DNA of 55,092 nucleotides from a virus: positions 1 through 55,092 of IMG/VR virus record IMGVR_UViG_3300037882_003063. One strand, given 5' to 3'. Below the pieces are notes generated by a model, which saw only the letters and a list, made by a program, of their open reading frames with translations, did not search any database and had not been told where the DNA came from. Position numbers and translations under genes: made by a program. Below are positions 16,256 to 24,221 of the stretch, piece after piece (position 1 is the first letter of the stretch; the number at the start of each line of letters is the position of its first letter).

Positions 16256-17041
16256 TTATGTGGGTTTTTTGGGTTTGAAACCACTCAGCACCTTCGAGCT
16301 AACACTGCCCTTAGTGCTTTCGTGTGGAGTCCTGTCACTACTTTTTTGTGGTAGCACAGGGGGTTTCTTGCCGTTTTCTTTAGGCTCGACTGACAATGCG
16401 GGTAAGAGCAGCTTTAGAAAGCTGTGTGATTCAAAGTATTCGCTTAACGCCGTGCGTTTAGCGGCTTTGCCCTCACCTTCAACAACAAAAGCGGTTTCGG
16501 TGTGAACCGTTACCTTTTCGCCCTTGCTATTCGTTTGCACTGTTGGGACTGGTACGACTTCAAGATTAAGCGCGTACTGCAACGCTATTTCATTGAGTGT
16601 CTTACCATTCCAGCCCATTAAGTCAGCAACTTTTGTGTTCAGAGCCTCGAGTTCAATGCCCTTGACTTTCCCTCGTAACTCATCACGTTCAGCTATGGCA
16701 GCCTGAACCTCCGACAATTTACCAACTGCTTGATAAGCAGCTAACTGCTTTTGGGCTTCGTTAAGACCTTGTAACTGCGAACGATAATTTTTGTTATCAG
16801 TCTCGAGCCTAACGACCTTATCACTGAGGGCTTTCGTTGTCATGCTCTCGAGTTCGGTCATTCTTTCCGACTGGTAAGCAGCATCGGTCTTGCCATCATC
16901 TTTTTCAGGGGGCTTACTAGGCGGCTCTTTTGTTTCAGTAGCGGGTACAAAGTCGTCACCTGTATCAAAGAAGATGTTTTGCCCGAATGGATTGTACTGC
17001 GTCAGTAAATCCGCGCCAAAAACGTTCGTGTAGTCTTTCAT
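16256..17041 (-). CDS. Scaffolding protein
   Basis: The 261-residue protein lies between portal and decoration genes. Residues 55-135 form a long coiled coil (ERMTELESMTTKALSDKV onward), and both ends are Lys/Pro-rich and disordered. This is the layout of capsid scaffolds that direct shell assembly and then leave. I see no protease catalytic motif. Start ATG 17041 has AAGGGG upstream. Confidence 0.75.
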   Translation of the reverse strand: MKDYTNVFGADLLTQYNPFGQNIFFDTGDDFVPATETKEPPSKPPEKDDGKTDAAYQSERMTELESMTTKALSDKVVRLETDNKNYRSQLQGLNEAQKQLAAYQAVGKLSEVQAAIAERDELRGKVKGIELEALNTKVADLMGWNGKTLNEIALQYALNLEVVPVPTVQTNSKGEKVTVHTETAFVVEGEGKAAKRTALSEYFESHSFLKLLLPALSVEPKENGKKPPVLPQKSSDRTPHESTKGSVSSKVLSGFKPKKPT

Positions 17042-17101
17042 GATAGCCCCTTATGCTTTGGCTTGCCGTGCAAACCAGAGTTTCCGCCGTGCGGTGTCAT
17101 G

Positions 17102-17130
17102 ATTATGCACGGTTGGGCTTAATTGTGCAA
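17102..17130 (-). promoter_or_regulatory. Sigma70-type promoter before the scaffold gene
   Basis: TTGCAC (17130-17125), 17-bp spacer, CATAAT (17107-17102) on the minus strand. The TGCATAAT form recurs at 19.9 and 35.97 kb. Confidence 0.55.
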
Positions 17131-17133
17131 GCT

Positions 17134-18744
17134 CTAAGCCTTCGGTTTAGGTTCTGGCTTCTTGTTTGTTGGGGCGGCAGGGTCTTCAATTGGTGCTTGT
17201 TGCGCCAAGCTGATAGCTTTCTCTTCATTGATTTTTGCTTGCTCAGCGTCAACATCCACAATGCGCCCTGACCGTGCCATGAGGGTATTGGTTGACATTG
17301 CACCTTCTTGCTTAAGCGAAATATCCGCTTGAATATCTTCGGGCGTTGGTTCTGTGGTATTGACAATGCACTCACAGGTAATTCTAAGGTCGTTGAATAA
17401 ATCGGGTTCGTTGTTGTTATAAGCAGCTAAGCGCAAAACAACCTTTAACATCCAACGTACAAGCCCCTCAGTCTCTTCTTTGAGGTCGGCTGTGTCCATC
17501 GTAAAGTCAAGCATGGCGGTTTGTCTCGAGACACCTGACGGGGTAGCGTTACCTTGAATCAAGACGTGCATTTGCGAAACCTCTTCGTAAACCAACATAC
17601 GACCCGCATCAATTGGATTTATGAACGCTCCTGAATCAGATGCTTCTTTGTACACCACGTTTGGGTTAGCGTATGTCTTGCCGCCCTCCGAATCGGTTTG
17701 CTCGAGTCCGACAAGATGGGTTATGGTTTTTGCTCCTAGCTTATAAGGCTCTTCAATGTACGAACGTAAACCCGTTTGCGGGTCACGTTCAAAACGCCCG
17801 TTCTTCATGGCGTTTATGAATGTTCGTTCAATGAAACCAGCAGAGCTAACATTATGATTCATCATACTAGCCGCGTGGGTCACAAGGTTCTGAGCGCTCA
17901 GGGCGGCGGGTGAAACTATGGGTTCAATCTTTAATTCGTACATCATCAACTCACCGTCAATCGGGTAAGCAACGCCCCTTTGAGAATCGGTGTTTAAGCG
18001 TTCAACATCATAGATGTGTGTTCGCCCGTCTTGCTCGAGCCTAGATATTTCATGGCGCTTTGTGTCATCTTCGTCGCTGTAATGGCGATACGAAAAAAGA
18101 GGGACTTCGTTTTTTGAGAAGTAAACACCAGCTTCGCGCCCGTCAACACGAAGAGGCATGACGGCTTTGCCGAAATCTTCTAAGGTTGTGCCTATTAGAA
18201 CTGAATCGCCCTTCTTGTCGAGTGTTGTTTTTTCCTCTGGTATTATCAAGGCAACCACGCCACGACCATAAGCACAAGCGTCTCGAGCGGCTTCTCTAAT
18301 TGCCCTCATGGGTTTATTGTTTTCCCAAAATGCCATGAGTACACGGTTAGCCAAATCAATTAGGTTTTGTTCCTCTTCGCTTGGGCGCTCTGGTTTTTCT
18401 ACGTCAAAACCCGTGAGTGGGTCTTTCTCTGAGACGGTCTTGAGTGTCCTCTTAAGCGTCACGCTCCAATTTGGGGTCACGCCCGTCACCGCTAAGGCTT
18501 TTCGTTTAACGACTTGCTTGATTAGGTTTACAGTGACTTGCTTACTTTCGACTAAGCCCAAAATCTCTTGCACGTCAGGGTCGCTTAAATCACTTGGCAT
18601 TGCGCCAATCCAAAGTTTGCCCCTTTGGAATAAATCATTTTCTTCAATGATTTTTCTGATTGTTTCCCTGAACCTGTAATTTGCATCACGGGGCTTACGG
18701 GTTTTGTTCAGGAGCTTATCAAGGTCTGCCTTAGTAAGTTTCAT
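17134..18744 (-). CDS. Portal protein
   Basis: This 536-residue protein is the SPP1 gp6-like portal, the dodecameric ring through which DNA is packaged and ejected. It has an N-terminal helical part, a middle with ARDACAYGRGVVALIIPEE (typical portal strand), a clip/stem region near residues 260-330 and a disordered Lys/Pro-rich C-terminus. ATG 18744 is preferred over TTG 18789, which lies inside a terminator hairpin. ATG 18744 sits six bases after TACAAT with no Shine-Dalgarno, implying a leaderless mRNA. Confidence 0.85.
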   Translation of the reverse strand: MKLTKADLDKLLNKTRKPRDANYRFRETIRKIIEENDLFQRGKLWIGAMPSDLSDPDVQEILGLVESKQVTVNLIKQVVKRKALAVTGVTPNWSVTLKRTLKTVSEKDPLTGFDVEKPERPSEEEQNLIDLANRVLMAFWENNKPMRAIREAARDACAYGRGVVALIIPEEKTTLDKKGDSVLIGTTLEDFGKAVMPLRVDGREAGVYFSKNEVPLFSYRHYSDEDDTKRHEISRLEQDGRTHIYDVERLNTDSQRGVAYPIDGELMMYELKIEPIVSPAALSAQNLVTHAASMMNHNVSSAGFIERTFINAMKNGRFERDPQTGLRSYIEEPYKLGAKTITHLVGLEQTDSEGGKTYANPNVVYKEASDSGAFINPIDAGRMLVYEEVSQMHVLIQGNATPSGVSRQTAMLDFTMDTADLKEETEGLVRWMLKVVLRLAAYNNNEPDLFNDLRITCECIVNTTEPTPEDIQADISLKQEGAMSTNTLMARSGRIVDVDAEQAKINEEKAISLAQQAPIEDPAAPTNKKPEPKPKA

Positions 18745-18750
18745 ATGATG

Positions 18751-18779
18751 ATTGTACTTGTTTCGTGACGAAATAAAAA
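18751..18779 (-). promoter_or_regulatory. Portal promoter with palindrome in the spacer
   Basis: TACAAT (18756-18751) lies six bases before ATG 18744. Seventeen bases upstream is TTTTTA (18779-18774). The 17-bp spacer is almost wholly the 15-bp palindrome, so a bound protein would block RNA polymerase directly. Confidence 0.5.
18760..18774. promoter_or_regulatory. 15-bp palindrome, one mismatch
   Basis: GTTTCGTGACGAAAT. It lies between the leader terminator and the -10 of the portal promoter. Confidence 0.75.
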
Positions 18780-18781
18780 TA

Positions 18782-18799
18782 CCCGTCAATTAAGACGGG
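18782..18799 (-). terminator. Terminator/attenuator in the portal leader
   Basis: Stem CCCGTC / GACGGG followed by TATTTTTATTT on the minus strand. It is about 30 bases downstream of a promoter at 18838-18833 and upstream of the portal start. Confidence 0.7.
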
Positions 18800-18832
18800 C
18801 TGTTGAAGTGAGCTACACCTCGAAACGAGTGC

Positions 18833-18838
18833 ATTGTA
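18833..18838 (-). promoter_or_regulatory. Cassette-type -10 before the portal leader
   Basis: GTTACAATGCACTC on the minus strand matches the right arms of cassettes B and C, and GTTTTAAGCGT upstream matches their GTTTTAGGCGT. A transcript from here would meet the terminator at 18799-18782. Confidence 0.5.
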
Positions 18839-18849
18839 ACAAGTAGACG

Positions 18850-19014
18850 CTTAAAACACAACACCCGCCTCTCGAGAGGCGGTGTTTGTCCGACTGAGCC
18901 GCATCGGGCGAGGGTCGTCTGCGTCTAGCTACTCCTCGAGCTTAACCCGTGGCGCTAAGTTGGGGCGCGGCATTCCACTAAGCCGTCCGCCTCTGCCGTA
19001 CAGGGTGCAAAATA
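18850..19014 (-). ncRNA. Candidate structured RNA between the 19-kb genes and portal
   Basis: No gene fits 18790-19115. On the minus strand, TTGACA (19037-19032), 17-bp spacer and TATTTT (19014-19009) form a near-consensus promoter. The predicted RNA of about 150 bases starts near 19002. It folds into local hairpins (CGGC...GCCG, GCGC...GCGC and CCGA...TCGG) and ends in a strong stem with CTCTCGAGAG at its tip (18886-18861) followed by TGTTTT. It is GC-rich relative to its surroundings. It is not a tRNA or any RNA family I recognise. Confidence 0.5.
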
Positions 19015-19031
19015 CCATGCTCCGAAAGATG

Positions 19032-19037
19032 TGTCAA
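19032..19037 (-). promoter_or_regulatory. Promoter -35 of the structured RNA
   Basis: TTGACA, exactly 17 bp upstream of TATTTT at 19014-19009. This is among the closest matches to consensus in the genome. Confidence 0.6.
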
Positions 19038-19115
19038 GTATGTTTTCCCTAGCCTCTTGATTATTCTAGTCATGGCTTTGAACCTAGTCGTTAAACAGGG
19101 CGGGCATCGAAGTGG

Positions 19116-19523
19116 TTAGCGAAGCGGCGCTCTTTGCACCTTGTAGCGGTGAGGGCGTAAGATTAGCAACTCGAGAAGAAAATCTTGGTCGTGACTCGAG
19201 GTGTCGAATTTCATGTTTTTTGACAACAACTCTTGGGGCTTATTGTTTAAGGAAAAATGGCTTCTGAAAGCATCCATCTTATCGGGTGTGGAAGGTAGCT
19301 CGAGCATTCTACCCCTCGAGTAACTTCTTGCCGCTTCTGAGATTGTGGTCTTGATTAGTTCAATCAGTTTAGGATGCCATTCTTTGTAGTAAAAGGCAGG
19401 GCTTACGGCTTCTCTGAAAACACGTTCGCGTAATTCAGGCGGGTAGCCTGAATGGTTTATGTCAAGCACATAGGCTAAGTGGTGAGGGGCTACACAAAAC
19501 AGCGTTATCTTGAATTCATTCAT
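19116..19523 (-). CDS. Hypothetical protein
   Basis: This 135-residue protein starts at ATG 19523, overlapping the previous stop by eight bases. It is basic and helical, with two segments rich in Arg and Ser. No motif is recognised. It closes a three-gene minus-strand set driven from 19.93 kb. Confidence 0.6.
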   Translation of the reverse strand: MNEFKITLFCVAPHHLAYVLDINHSGYPPELRERVFREAVSPAFYYKEWHPKLIELIKTTISEAARSYSRGRMLELPSTPDKMDAFRSHFSLNNKPQELLSKNMKFDTSSHDQDFLLELLILRPHRYKVQRAPLR

Positions 19524-19749
19524 TTTGCTTACCGCCTTTGTTGAATTGAACTCGAGCCATCCACTTGAAAAAGGCATCACGGGGTAGGCTGACCGATAGC
19601 TTCAAAGTGTCTTGTTTTGTGAAGTGGCTAACGTTGAAGCCCTTGGCTTGTTTCGTGACGAAACTACCAGCAAGCGAGTGGGTGTAATTGAGTTTTGATT
19701 CAACAAACTCAGGTCTTAAGTAGGAACGAAGGGGCGGCATATTTTTCAT
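19516..19749 (-). CDS. Hypothetical small basic protein
   Basis: This 77-residue basic protein is coupled to the previous gene by TAATG. A copy of the 15-bp palindrome lies inside at 19650-19664 and is read as SFVTKQ. Function unknown. Confidence 0.6.
   Translation of the reverse strand: MKNMPPLRSYLRPEFVESKLNYTHSLAGSFVTKQAKGFNVSHFTKQDTLKLSVSLPRDAFFKWMARVQFNKGGKQNE
19650..19664. promoter_or_regulatory. 15-bp palindrome
   Basis: Perfect GTTTCGTGACGAAAC inside a small gene. Confidence 0.8.
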
Positions 19750-19880
19750 TAAGAACCTCTTTTGGAGCGTGGTTCAAGGTAGATAAACGGTGTCCACTTG
19801 TAACCAAAAATTAGCACTCGAGTTGCCTTGAGGGCTGTACCATGAGCAGATTGCCATTTGCCGAAGTTAATCCAGAACAC
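19749..19880 (-). CDS. Hypothetical small protein, 43 residues
   Basis: GTG 19880 follows AAAAGGAG by four bases and lies just downstream of a consensus-like promoter, which decides the start over longer frames. The product is basic and aromatic-rich (begins MFWINFGKWQS). Unknown function. Confidence 0.6.
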   Translation of the reverse strand: MFWINFGKWQSAHGTALKATRVLIFGYKWTPFIYLEPRSKRGS

Positions 19881-19904
19881 AAAACTCCTTTTGGTGCATC
19901 TATT

Positions 19905-19933
19905 ATTATGCACCAATAAAACGTTGTTGTCAA
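19905..19933 (-). promoter_or_regulatory. Sigma70-type promoter at 19.93 kb
   Basis: TTGACA (19933-19928), 17-bp spacer, CATAAT (19910-19905). It drives the three small genes down to 19116. Confidence 0.7.
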
Positions 19934-19952
19934 GGGCTACCCCAACAATCAA

Positions 19953-20298
19953 CTTTTGATTCTATTCGTCAGGCAAGGGCGACACTGCCATGTATCGGCT
20001 TTCGTTTAATGTGTCCTTTTTGACGGCTCGAGTCATCTCACCGTGCAATGGTGCTACACATCACGCGCCCGTGATAAGAGTGTATCCACGGCGATACTCA
20101 CGGCTTTAAGGTTCGTGACCTCCTCGAGCTATTTTCAAACCGCTCTGGTTTAATGCGCTTCTCAGCCCCGTAGCATTCGTCGGAGTAAAACGGTTTCGTG
20201 ACGAAACCCAAGTCAATATACACCAACCTCGAGTCTTGGGCTATACCCTAGCGTTCGCTGTAGTGGCTTTTAAGGTGTCTCGAGAGTGCGCCAAAGAA
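19953..20298. other. 346-bp gene-free region with palindrome copy
   Basis: I find no credible gene on either strand. It contains three CTCGAG sites, a perfect 17-bp extended copy of the palindrome (20192-20208) preceded on the minus strand by TTGACT, several short GC-rich inverted repeats and stops in all frames. It could encode an untranslated RNA, but no clear terminator lies at its lower end. Confidence 0.4.
20193..20207. promoter_or_regulatory. 15-bp palindrome (17 bp extended)
   Basis: GTTTCGTGACGAAAC with an extra G...C pair, the longest perfect copy, in gene-free DNA. Confidence 0.85.
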
Positions 20299-20299
20299 A

Positions 20300-20329
20300 A
20301 AGACCCTAAGCAGCGACTCTTAGGGTCTT
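20300..20329 (-). terminator. Rho-independent terminator
   Basis: Eleven-base stem AAGACCCTAAG / CTTAGGGTCTT then TTTTT on the minus strand, ending the secreted-protein gene. Confidence 0.85.
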
Positions 20330-20346
20330 AAAAACGATTGTAGAGG

Positions 20347-20934
20347 TCAGTTGATTAGAGGGGCATCGTCAATTGATGTTCCGCGTGGTGTTGGTATGTT
20401 TATATTCAGTTGACCCCAACAGCCCCAACAGCCTACCGCATCATAATCAGCGTCAATAATGGCAGTGATTGAGTTGTATTCGGCAACTTTTAGACTGTGC
20501 GGCACGAAACCAGCAGGCATTGGGGGTATTAGGTTGGGTATGTTGCCGACTGGCAAAGTGCTTAACAGTAGCTCTAATCGTTTAGCCTCATAAGCCTGTC
20601 GCCGCGCTCCATAAATCGGGGTCAGGACGTTAGCCGCACAATTTTTGGCTTCATTGATGCTGTAAGCACGGCGGTTGAAAAAAACCCACCACGGCGTAAC
20701 CGCGTAGCCCCATTGAATGCACTCCCAAACGGCGCGTTTGCCAATTGTTATGCTTAATTCTTTGAAATAAACGGGCTGACCATTGGTGGGATTAGTGATT
20801 TTAACGCCCCTTGACGAGTCATAAATGGAATCAATCAAAGCGATGCGCTGTGAGTCAACAGCATTTTGCGCTACTGCGGGGACTGACCAAATGGCGGCGG
20901 CGGATAAGAGCATGGATAACACAAGTTTTTTCAT
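20347..20934 (-). CDS. Putative secreted protein, unknown function
   Basis: The 195-residue protein has a classic signal peptide: MKK, a hydrophobic core LVLSMLLSAAAIW and an AVAQN cleavage region near residue 22. The mature part is Trp- and Cys-containing, with AVGCWGCWGQ near the end. It lies alone between terL and the capsid block with its own terminator, like a moron gene. It could act on the host envelope or on superinfecting phages. No homology is recognised. Confidence 0.65.
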   Translation of the reverse strand: MKKLVLSMLLSAAAIWSVPAVAQNAVDSQRIALIDSIYDSSRGVKITNPTNGQPVYFKELSITIGKRAVWECIQWGYAVTPWWVFFNRRAYSINEAKNCAANVLTPIYGARRQAYEAKRLELLLSTLPVGNIPNLIPPMPAGFVPHSLKVAEYNSITAIIDADYDAVGCWGCWGQLNINIPTPRGTSIDDAPLIN

Positions 20935-20972
20935 AGAACCCCTTCGGATACGTGTTTGAATGAAGACTTATA

Positions 20973-20995
20973 AAAAGAGCCACCCTTTAGGGGCG
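20973..20995 (-). terminator. Probable terminator
   Basis: Imperfect GCCCCT / AGGGTGGC stem followed by TCTTTTT on the minus strand, after the 23-codon reading frame. Confidence 0.5.
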
Positions 20996-21021
20996 ACTAC
21001 TAAAACACAAACCACTGTTAC

Positions 21022-21093
21022 TTATTGAGGCTCTTCGCCTTGCCCCTCGTCGCCTGTATCTTCGCCTTCGGGAGCGCTTTCTTCGGTTCGCAT
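21022..21093 (-). CDS. Tiny acidic reading frame, 23 residues
   Basis: ATG 21093 is preceded by AAGGAGGTGATGAT, a complete match to the 16S anti-Shine-Dalgarno, and the frame ends at TAA 21022. The product is very acidic (begins MRTEESAPEGED). TATAAT lies just upstream, at the terL stop. Such a ribosome site is unlikely by chance, but the product is too short for a functional call. Confidence 0.5.
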   Translation of the reverse strand: MRTEESAPEGEDTGDEGQGEEPQ

Positions 21094-21121
21094 ATCATCA
21101 CCTCCTTACTTAGATTATACA

Positions 21122-22819
21122 CTAACGCCCTCGGTTTTGCTGTAACAACTTGAGGAACTTGGCTCGAGCTAAAGCCTCTTGTTTGCTATTCTCAGGCGAA
21201 TCCTCAGTAGTCGTGCCGCCTAGCCCGTCATCAACCCTCATGCGTTTAAGCGCTAGGGTCACAGCAAGGCTTACAGCGTCTACACGGTCATCATGAAGCC
21301 CCATTGGGAAAGCGACACATTCATCCACAAAGGCATCGTTCCAAGAGCCTTCTACAAGATAAACCTTACCCTGCTCAGCACGGTAAGACCAAATAGAAGC
21401 CCTCTCAACTTTGTCCCTGTCTGGTACAACACTAAAGAATCTCAAGTGAACTAGGTCAGGGTCGTTCCTAAAATCACTGTACAGGGCAGAGCCGTTTGAG
21501 GCTCTTTCGATACCAGTCTCGAGGGGGTCATTAAAGACGACTTCTTTTAACCATTCTCTTTGCTTTGACCACTCGAGCTTTTCAGCCCCGACGAATCTGA
21601 TGTAAAGATTGTTGCGACCATCAAAAGCAATTTCGGCGTATGCGGTGTTATCGGCTTGCTTCTCTTCGCTCGAGGCACAGTCAATGCCCCTGAACCATTG
21701 CAAACCACGCGGGGCGGTACGAACGATGTGAAACCACTCCCGCTTAAATATGTTTCCATCCTCGAGTATTTCCCAGTCACCAAACAAAAGGCGATTACGT
21801 TTGACAAGGGGCAAGTTCATCAACGTATTCATGTAATTCTGATTACGCATGAGGTACGGGTTGTCTTGCAGCAGGGCGGCAATAAAGGTGCGACTTCTCG
21901 AGAACTTTGTGCCTTCTGGTACTTCGGTCTCAACGTCATTGACACGTAAGAACCAACGAACCTCACCACTGTCAGCCCGTTTGCCTGAGTGCTTTAATCC
22001 CTTGGCTTTGAAAGCCTCATGGTCAATGGCGTAACCCTTTGGATACTTCTTATCAAGCCATGCGCCCCACCGTTTTTTAATCCATCCGTGACCGTTGCCC
22101 CCTGGATTCGCTGTCGCTCGAATCTTGAGTTTTACTTCTGGATTTACGCAACGGTTACGCGAAGTGAGGAAAATATAATCCTCTTCGTTGTGTTGTTGTA
22201 ATTCGTCGAAACCAATAAACGCATAGGCTAGACCTTCGTGGGCTGTGACGTGTTCCTTGTTCCTTAAGTGTCTGAGCGTGACCGTTCCTGCTTGCTTGCC
22301 TTTGACTGATAAGAAACGCCAACGCATTTGACCAGCAGAGTAATTAGCTCTTGCCCTGACGTAGAACTCATTTGTCTTCTCGAGCAAACCGTCAGAGCCT
22401 TGTAAATCACCAATGGTTTTTCTGAAAAGAATTGCGCTGTAACTTTCTAAATGAGCTTGGGCGGCTGCATCTGCAATGAGAGCAATGGATTTACCACCAC
22501 CAGCAGCCCCGCCGTACAATGCTTCATCCGCATCTGTGATTAAGAAGAGGTGTTGAGGACTAATCAGCTTAGGGGCAACTGGCTCATTTGGAATGAAACC
22601 AATTGCCTCGAGTCCGACCTTTGGCACACGGCGTTTAGGGTTTGCCCTGTGAGCCTTTGGGTTTTGCTTGGCTCGAGCCTTGACCCTCTCAGGGACAGGC
22701 ATACCGTAGCTATGGGCTTTGCGTTCAATGACTGACGCGATGACTTGACGCGGGTTAGCTCTTAGTCGGTGAAGACGAACCCTAGCTGCCCCTGATGATG
22801 GTTGGAATGGGTAAGCCAT
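21122..22819 (-). CDS. terL: Terminase large subunit
   Basis: This 565-residue protein is the packaging motor. The ATPase domain shows Walker A GGAAGGGKS (residues 103-111) and Walker B FIGFDE (201-206). The C-terminal RNase H-like nuclease begins with RGIDCA (Asp380) and ends with HDDRVDA. The N-terminal 65 residues are very basic, longer than usual. ATG 22819 is used, three bases after the TerS stop; it lacks a good ribosome site, so expression is probably coupled to TerS. Confidence 0.95.
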   Translation of the reverse strand: MAYPFQPSSGAARVRLHRLRANPRQVIASVIERKAHSYGMPVPERVKARAKQNPKAHRANPKRRVPKVGLEAIGFIPNEPVAPKLISPQHLFLITDADEALYGGAAGGGKSIALIADAAAQAHLESYSAILFRKTIGDLQGSDGLLEKTNEFYVRARANYSAGQMRWRFLSVKGKQAGTVTLRHLRNKEHVTAHEGLAYAFIGFDELQQHNEEDYIFLTSRNRCVNPEVKLKIRATANPGGNGHGWIKKRWGAWLDKKYPKGYAIDHEAFKAKGLKHSGKRADSGEVRWFLRVNDVETEVPEGTKFSRSRTFIAALLQDNPYLMRNQNYMNTLMNLPLVKRNRLLFGDWEILEDGNIFKREWFHIVRTAPRGLQWFRGIDCASSEEKQADNTAYAEIAFDGRNNLYIRFVGAEKLEWSKQREWLKEVVFNDPLETGIERASNGSALYSDFRNDPDLVHLRFFSVVPDRDKVERASIWSYRAEQGKVYLVEGSWNDAFVDECVAFPMGLHDDRVDAVSLAVTLALKRMRVDDGLGGTTTEDSPENSKQEALARAKFLKLLQQNRGR

Positions 22820-22821
22820 AA

Positions 22822-23391
22822 TCAATCTTCGTCTTGGGCTTCGTACCGCTCAGTGTACGCTTCCCACAATTCGGCTAGGTAATCGTCGCCCCATAAGTCT
22901 CTGATAAGGTCAAACATCACGCCCAAGGTCACGCTTTCATCTGCTCTGAGTAAGCGTGATTCATTTGTGCGAGTGGCTAAGAATCGGCTGCTGTGTCTTA
23001 CTCGAGCTTCGGCTTCGGCGGGGGTTTCGTATCTGGTGAGCCTCTTGCCGTCCAGTATTCTTTGTTGCCCTGTCTCTTCGTCTATGTCGGGAACTCTGCG
23101 CCTTGCCGTTGCGATACTTTGAAGGTGATTTGATTTTGCTACTGAACTAGCCCATGAAAGACCTTCAAACAATTGTGTGTGAACTGTGTCCTTGCCGTCT
23201 TGTTGGTCGAGCAGGGCGGTCTCTTTCCATCTGTGATACGTCATTCTCGAGATGCCTATTATCTCGCATACCTCGAGCATGGTTAAGCCCCTGCTGATTT
23301 GTAGTTTGATTTGATTTACGATTTCTTGGGTGAGTTTTTTGGGTGTGCGTAGTGCTTTTGGTTGTCCAAATAAATCGGATATTTCACTCAT
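22822..23391 (-). CDS. terS: Terminase small subunit
   Basis: This 189-residue protein lies immediately upstream of terL. Residues 18-55 form a helix-turn-helix (LTMLEVCEIIGISRMTYHRWKE), the DNA-binding domain that selects the packaging site, and the acidic C-terminus would contact TerL. A GCTCTGC / GCAGAGC hairpin lies at 23431-23448 upstream. AAAGGG precedes the start. Confidence 0.85.
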   Translation of the reverse strand: MSEISDLFGQPKALRTPKKLTQEIVNQIKLQISRGLTMLEVCEIIGISRMTYHRWKETALLDQQDGKDTVHTQLFEGLSWASSVAKSNHLQSIATARRRVPDIDEETGQQRILDGKRLTRYETPAEAEARVRHSSRFLATRTNESRLLRADESVTLGVMFDLIRDLWGDDYLAELWEAYTERYEAQDED

Positions 23392-23488
23392 AGGATGCCC
23401 TTTCTAACCTCTTATCGCCGTGCGAATAGGGGCGGCTCTGCCTTGCAGAGCAGTTAGGCTTTGCATGGTATCAAACAGCAATAAAAAA

Positions 23489-23517
23489 CACAACCCAAGG
23501 GCTTAACTTGGGTTGTG
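23489..23517 (-). terminator. Rho-independent terminator
   Basis: Stem CACAACCCAAG / CTTGGGTTGTG followed by TTTTTTATT on the minus strand; it separates accessory operon B from the packaging genes. Confidence 0.85.
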
Positions 23518-23539
23518 CCTGTGTGACCTGTGAGCCTCT

Positions 23540-23830
23540 TTAATCCATTGGTATGATGCCTTGAGCCTTGGCATACTCAAAATTCTCTGAGACCTGTTTA
23601 GGGACTTCTGACGGCTCAAGAATGAACTTTTGATACTCACCTTGATACAGTGGGTTAGGTCGGGCTTCATCAAGGTAGTAGTTGCTCAGGTGTAAAAACT
23701 TGTAGTAATAATGGTCGTTAATGTACTCACTGGGCGTTACCTTTGTCACGCTAACGATGACACCGTACCTCACTGGGCGCGTTGGTCGTTGCGCTTTGAT
23801 TAGCTGACCGATTCTAAAGAGTTGTGTCAT
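23540..23830 (-). CDS. Hypothetical protein
   Basis: This 96-residue protein ends the minus-strand operon of cassette B. It starts with a beta-rich half (RYGVIVSVTKVTPSEY) that resembles a small SH3-like barrel, followed by a Tyr-rich segment. Overlap with the preceding gene is 17 bases. No family is recognised. Confidence 0.6.
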   Translation of the reverse strand: MTQLFRIGQLIKAQRPTRPVRYGVIVSVTKVTPSEYINDHYYYKFLHLSNYYLDEARPNPLYQGEYQKFILEPSEVPKQVSENFEYAKAQGIIPMD

Positions 23831-24221
23831 TGTGTCCTGCCATGAGGTGTACTAGGGCATCAACTCTATGTTGAGCTTGTTCTTTGTCTCGAGCGGCTTG
23901 CTTCTCGAGTGTTCGTTTTTTTTCTGCAAGCCGCTCTTGTGGTGTTGATACGAAGGGCTTTCTTGGTTTGAAGTATTCGAGTTGTTTTCTGTTTTCAATT
24001 CGGTATCGCATCCAAGCGTCATTAAAATCGTAGCGGATATAAATATAATCATCGCCACGTTTCCAGTAAGCGATTAGGTTTTCACTGTCTTCTTTAAGAT
24101 AATCGGGCTGCTTGCATTTTTGCCATTGCTTATCGAATCCGAGATGTTTTGATAAGCCAACAATTGCAATAATGGCTAGGCTCGAGTCCCAATAAACCCG
24201 CCTTGGGCTTTTAGTCTGCAT
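23814..24221 (-). CDS. Hypothetical protein with basic coiled-coil end
   Basis: This 135-residue protein starts at ATG 24221, with AAGGA six bases upstream. The first half is aromatic and the second half is a charged helix (ERLAEKKRTLEKQAARD). The start is uncertain because ATG 24227 is in frame. Unknown function. Confidence 0.55.
   Translation of the reverse strand: MQTKSPRRVYWDSSLAIIAIVGLSKHLGFDKQWQKCKQPDYLKEDSENLIAYWKRGDDYIYIRYDFNDAWMRYRIENRKQLEYFKPRKPFVSTPQERLAEKKRTLEKQAARDKEQAQHRVDALVHLMAGHNDTTL

Noticed and set aside
18850-19014. tRNA or tmRNA gene
   Set aside because: No cloverleaf with T-loop GTTCRANNC or CCA-ready acceptor stem could be found on either strand.
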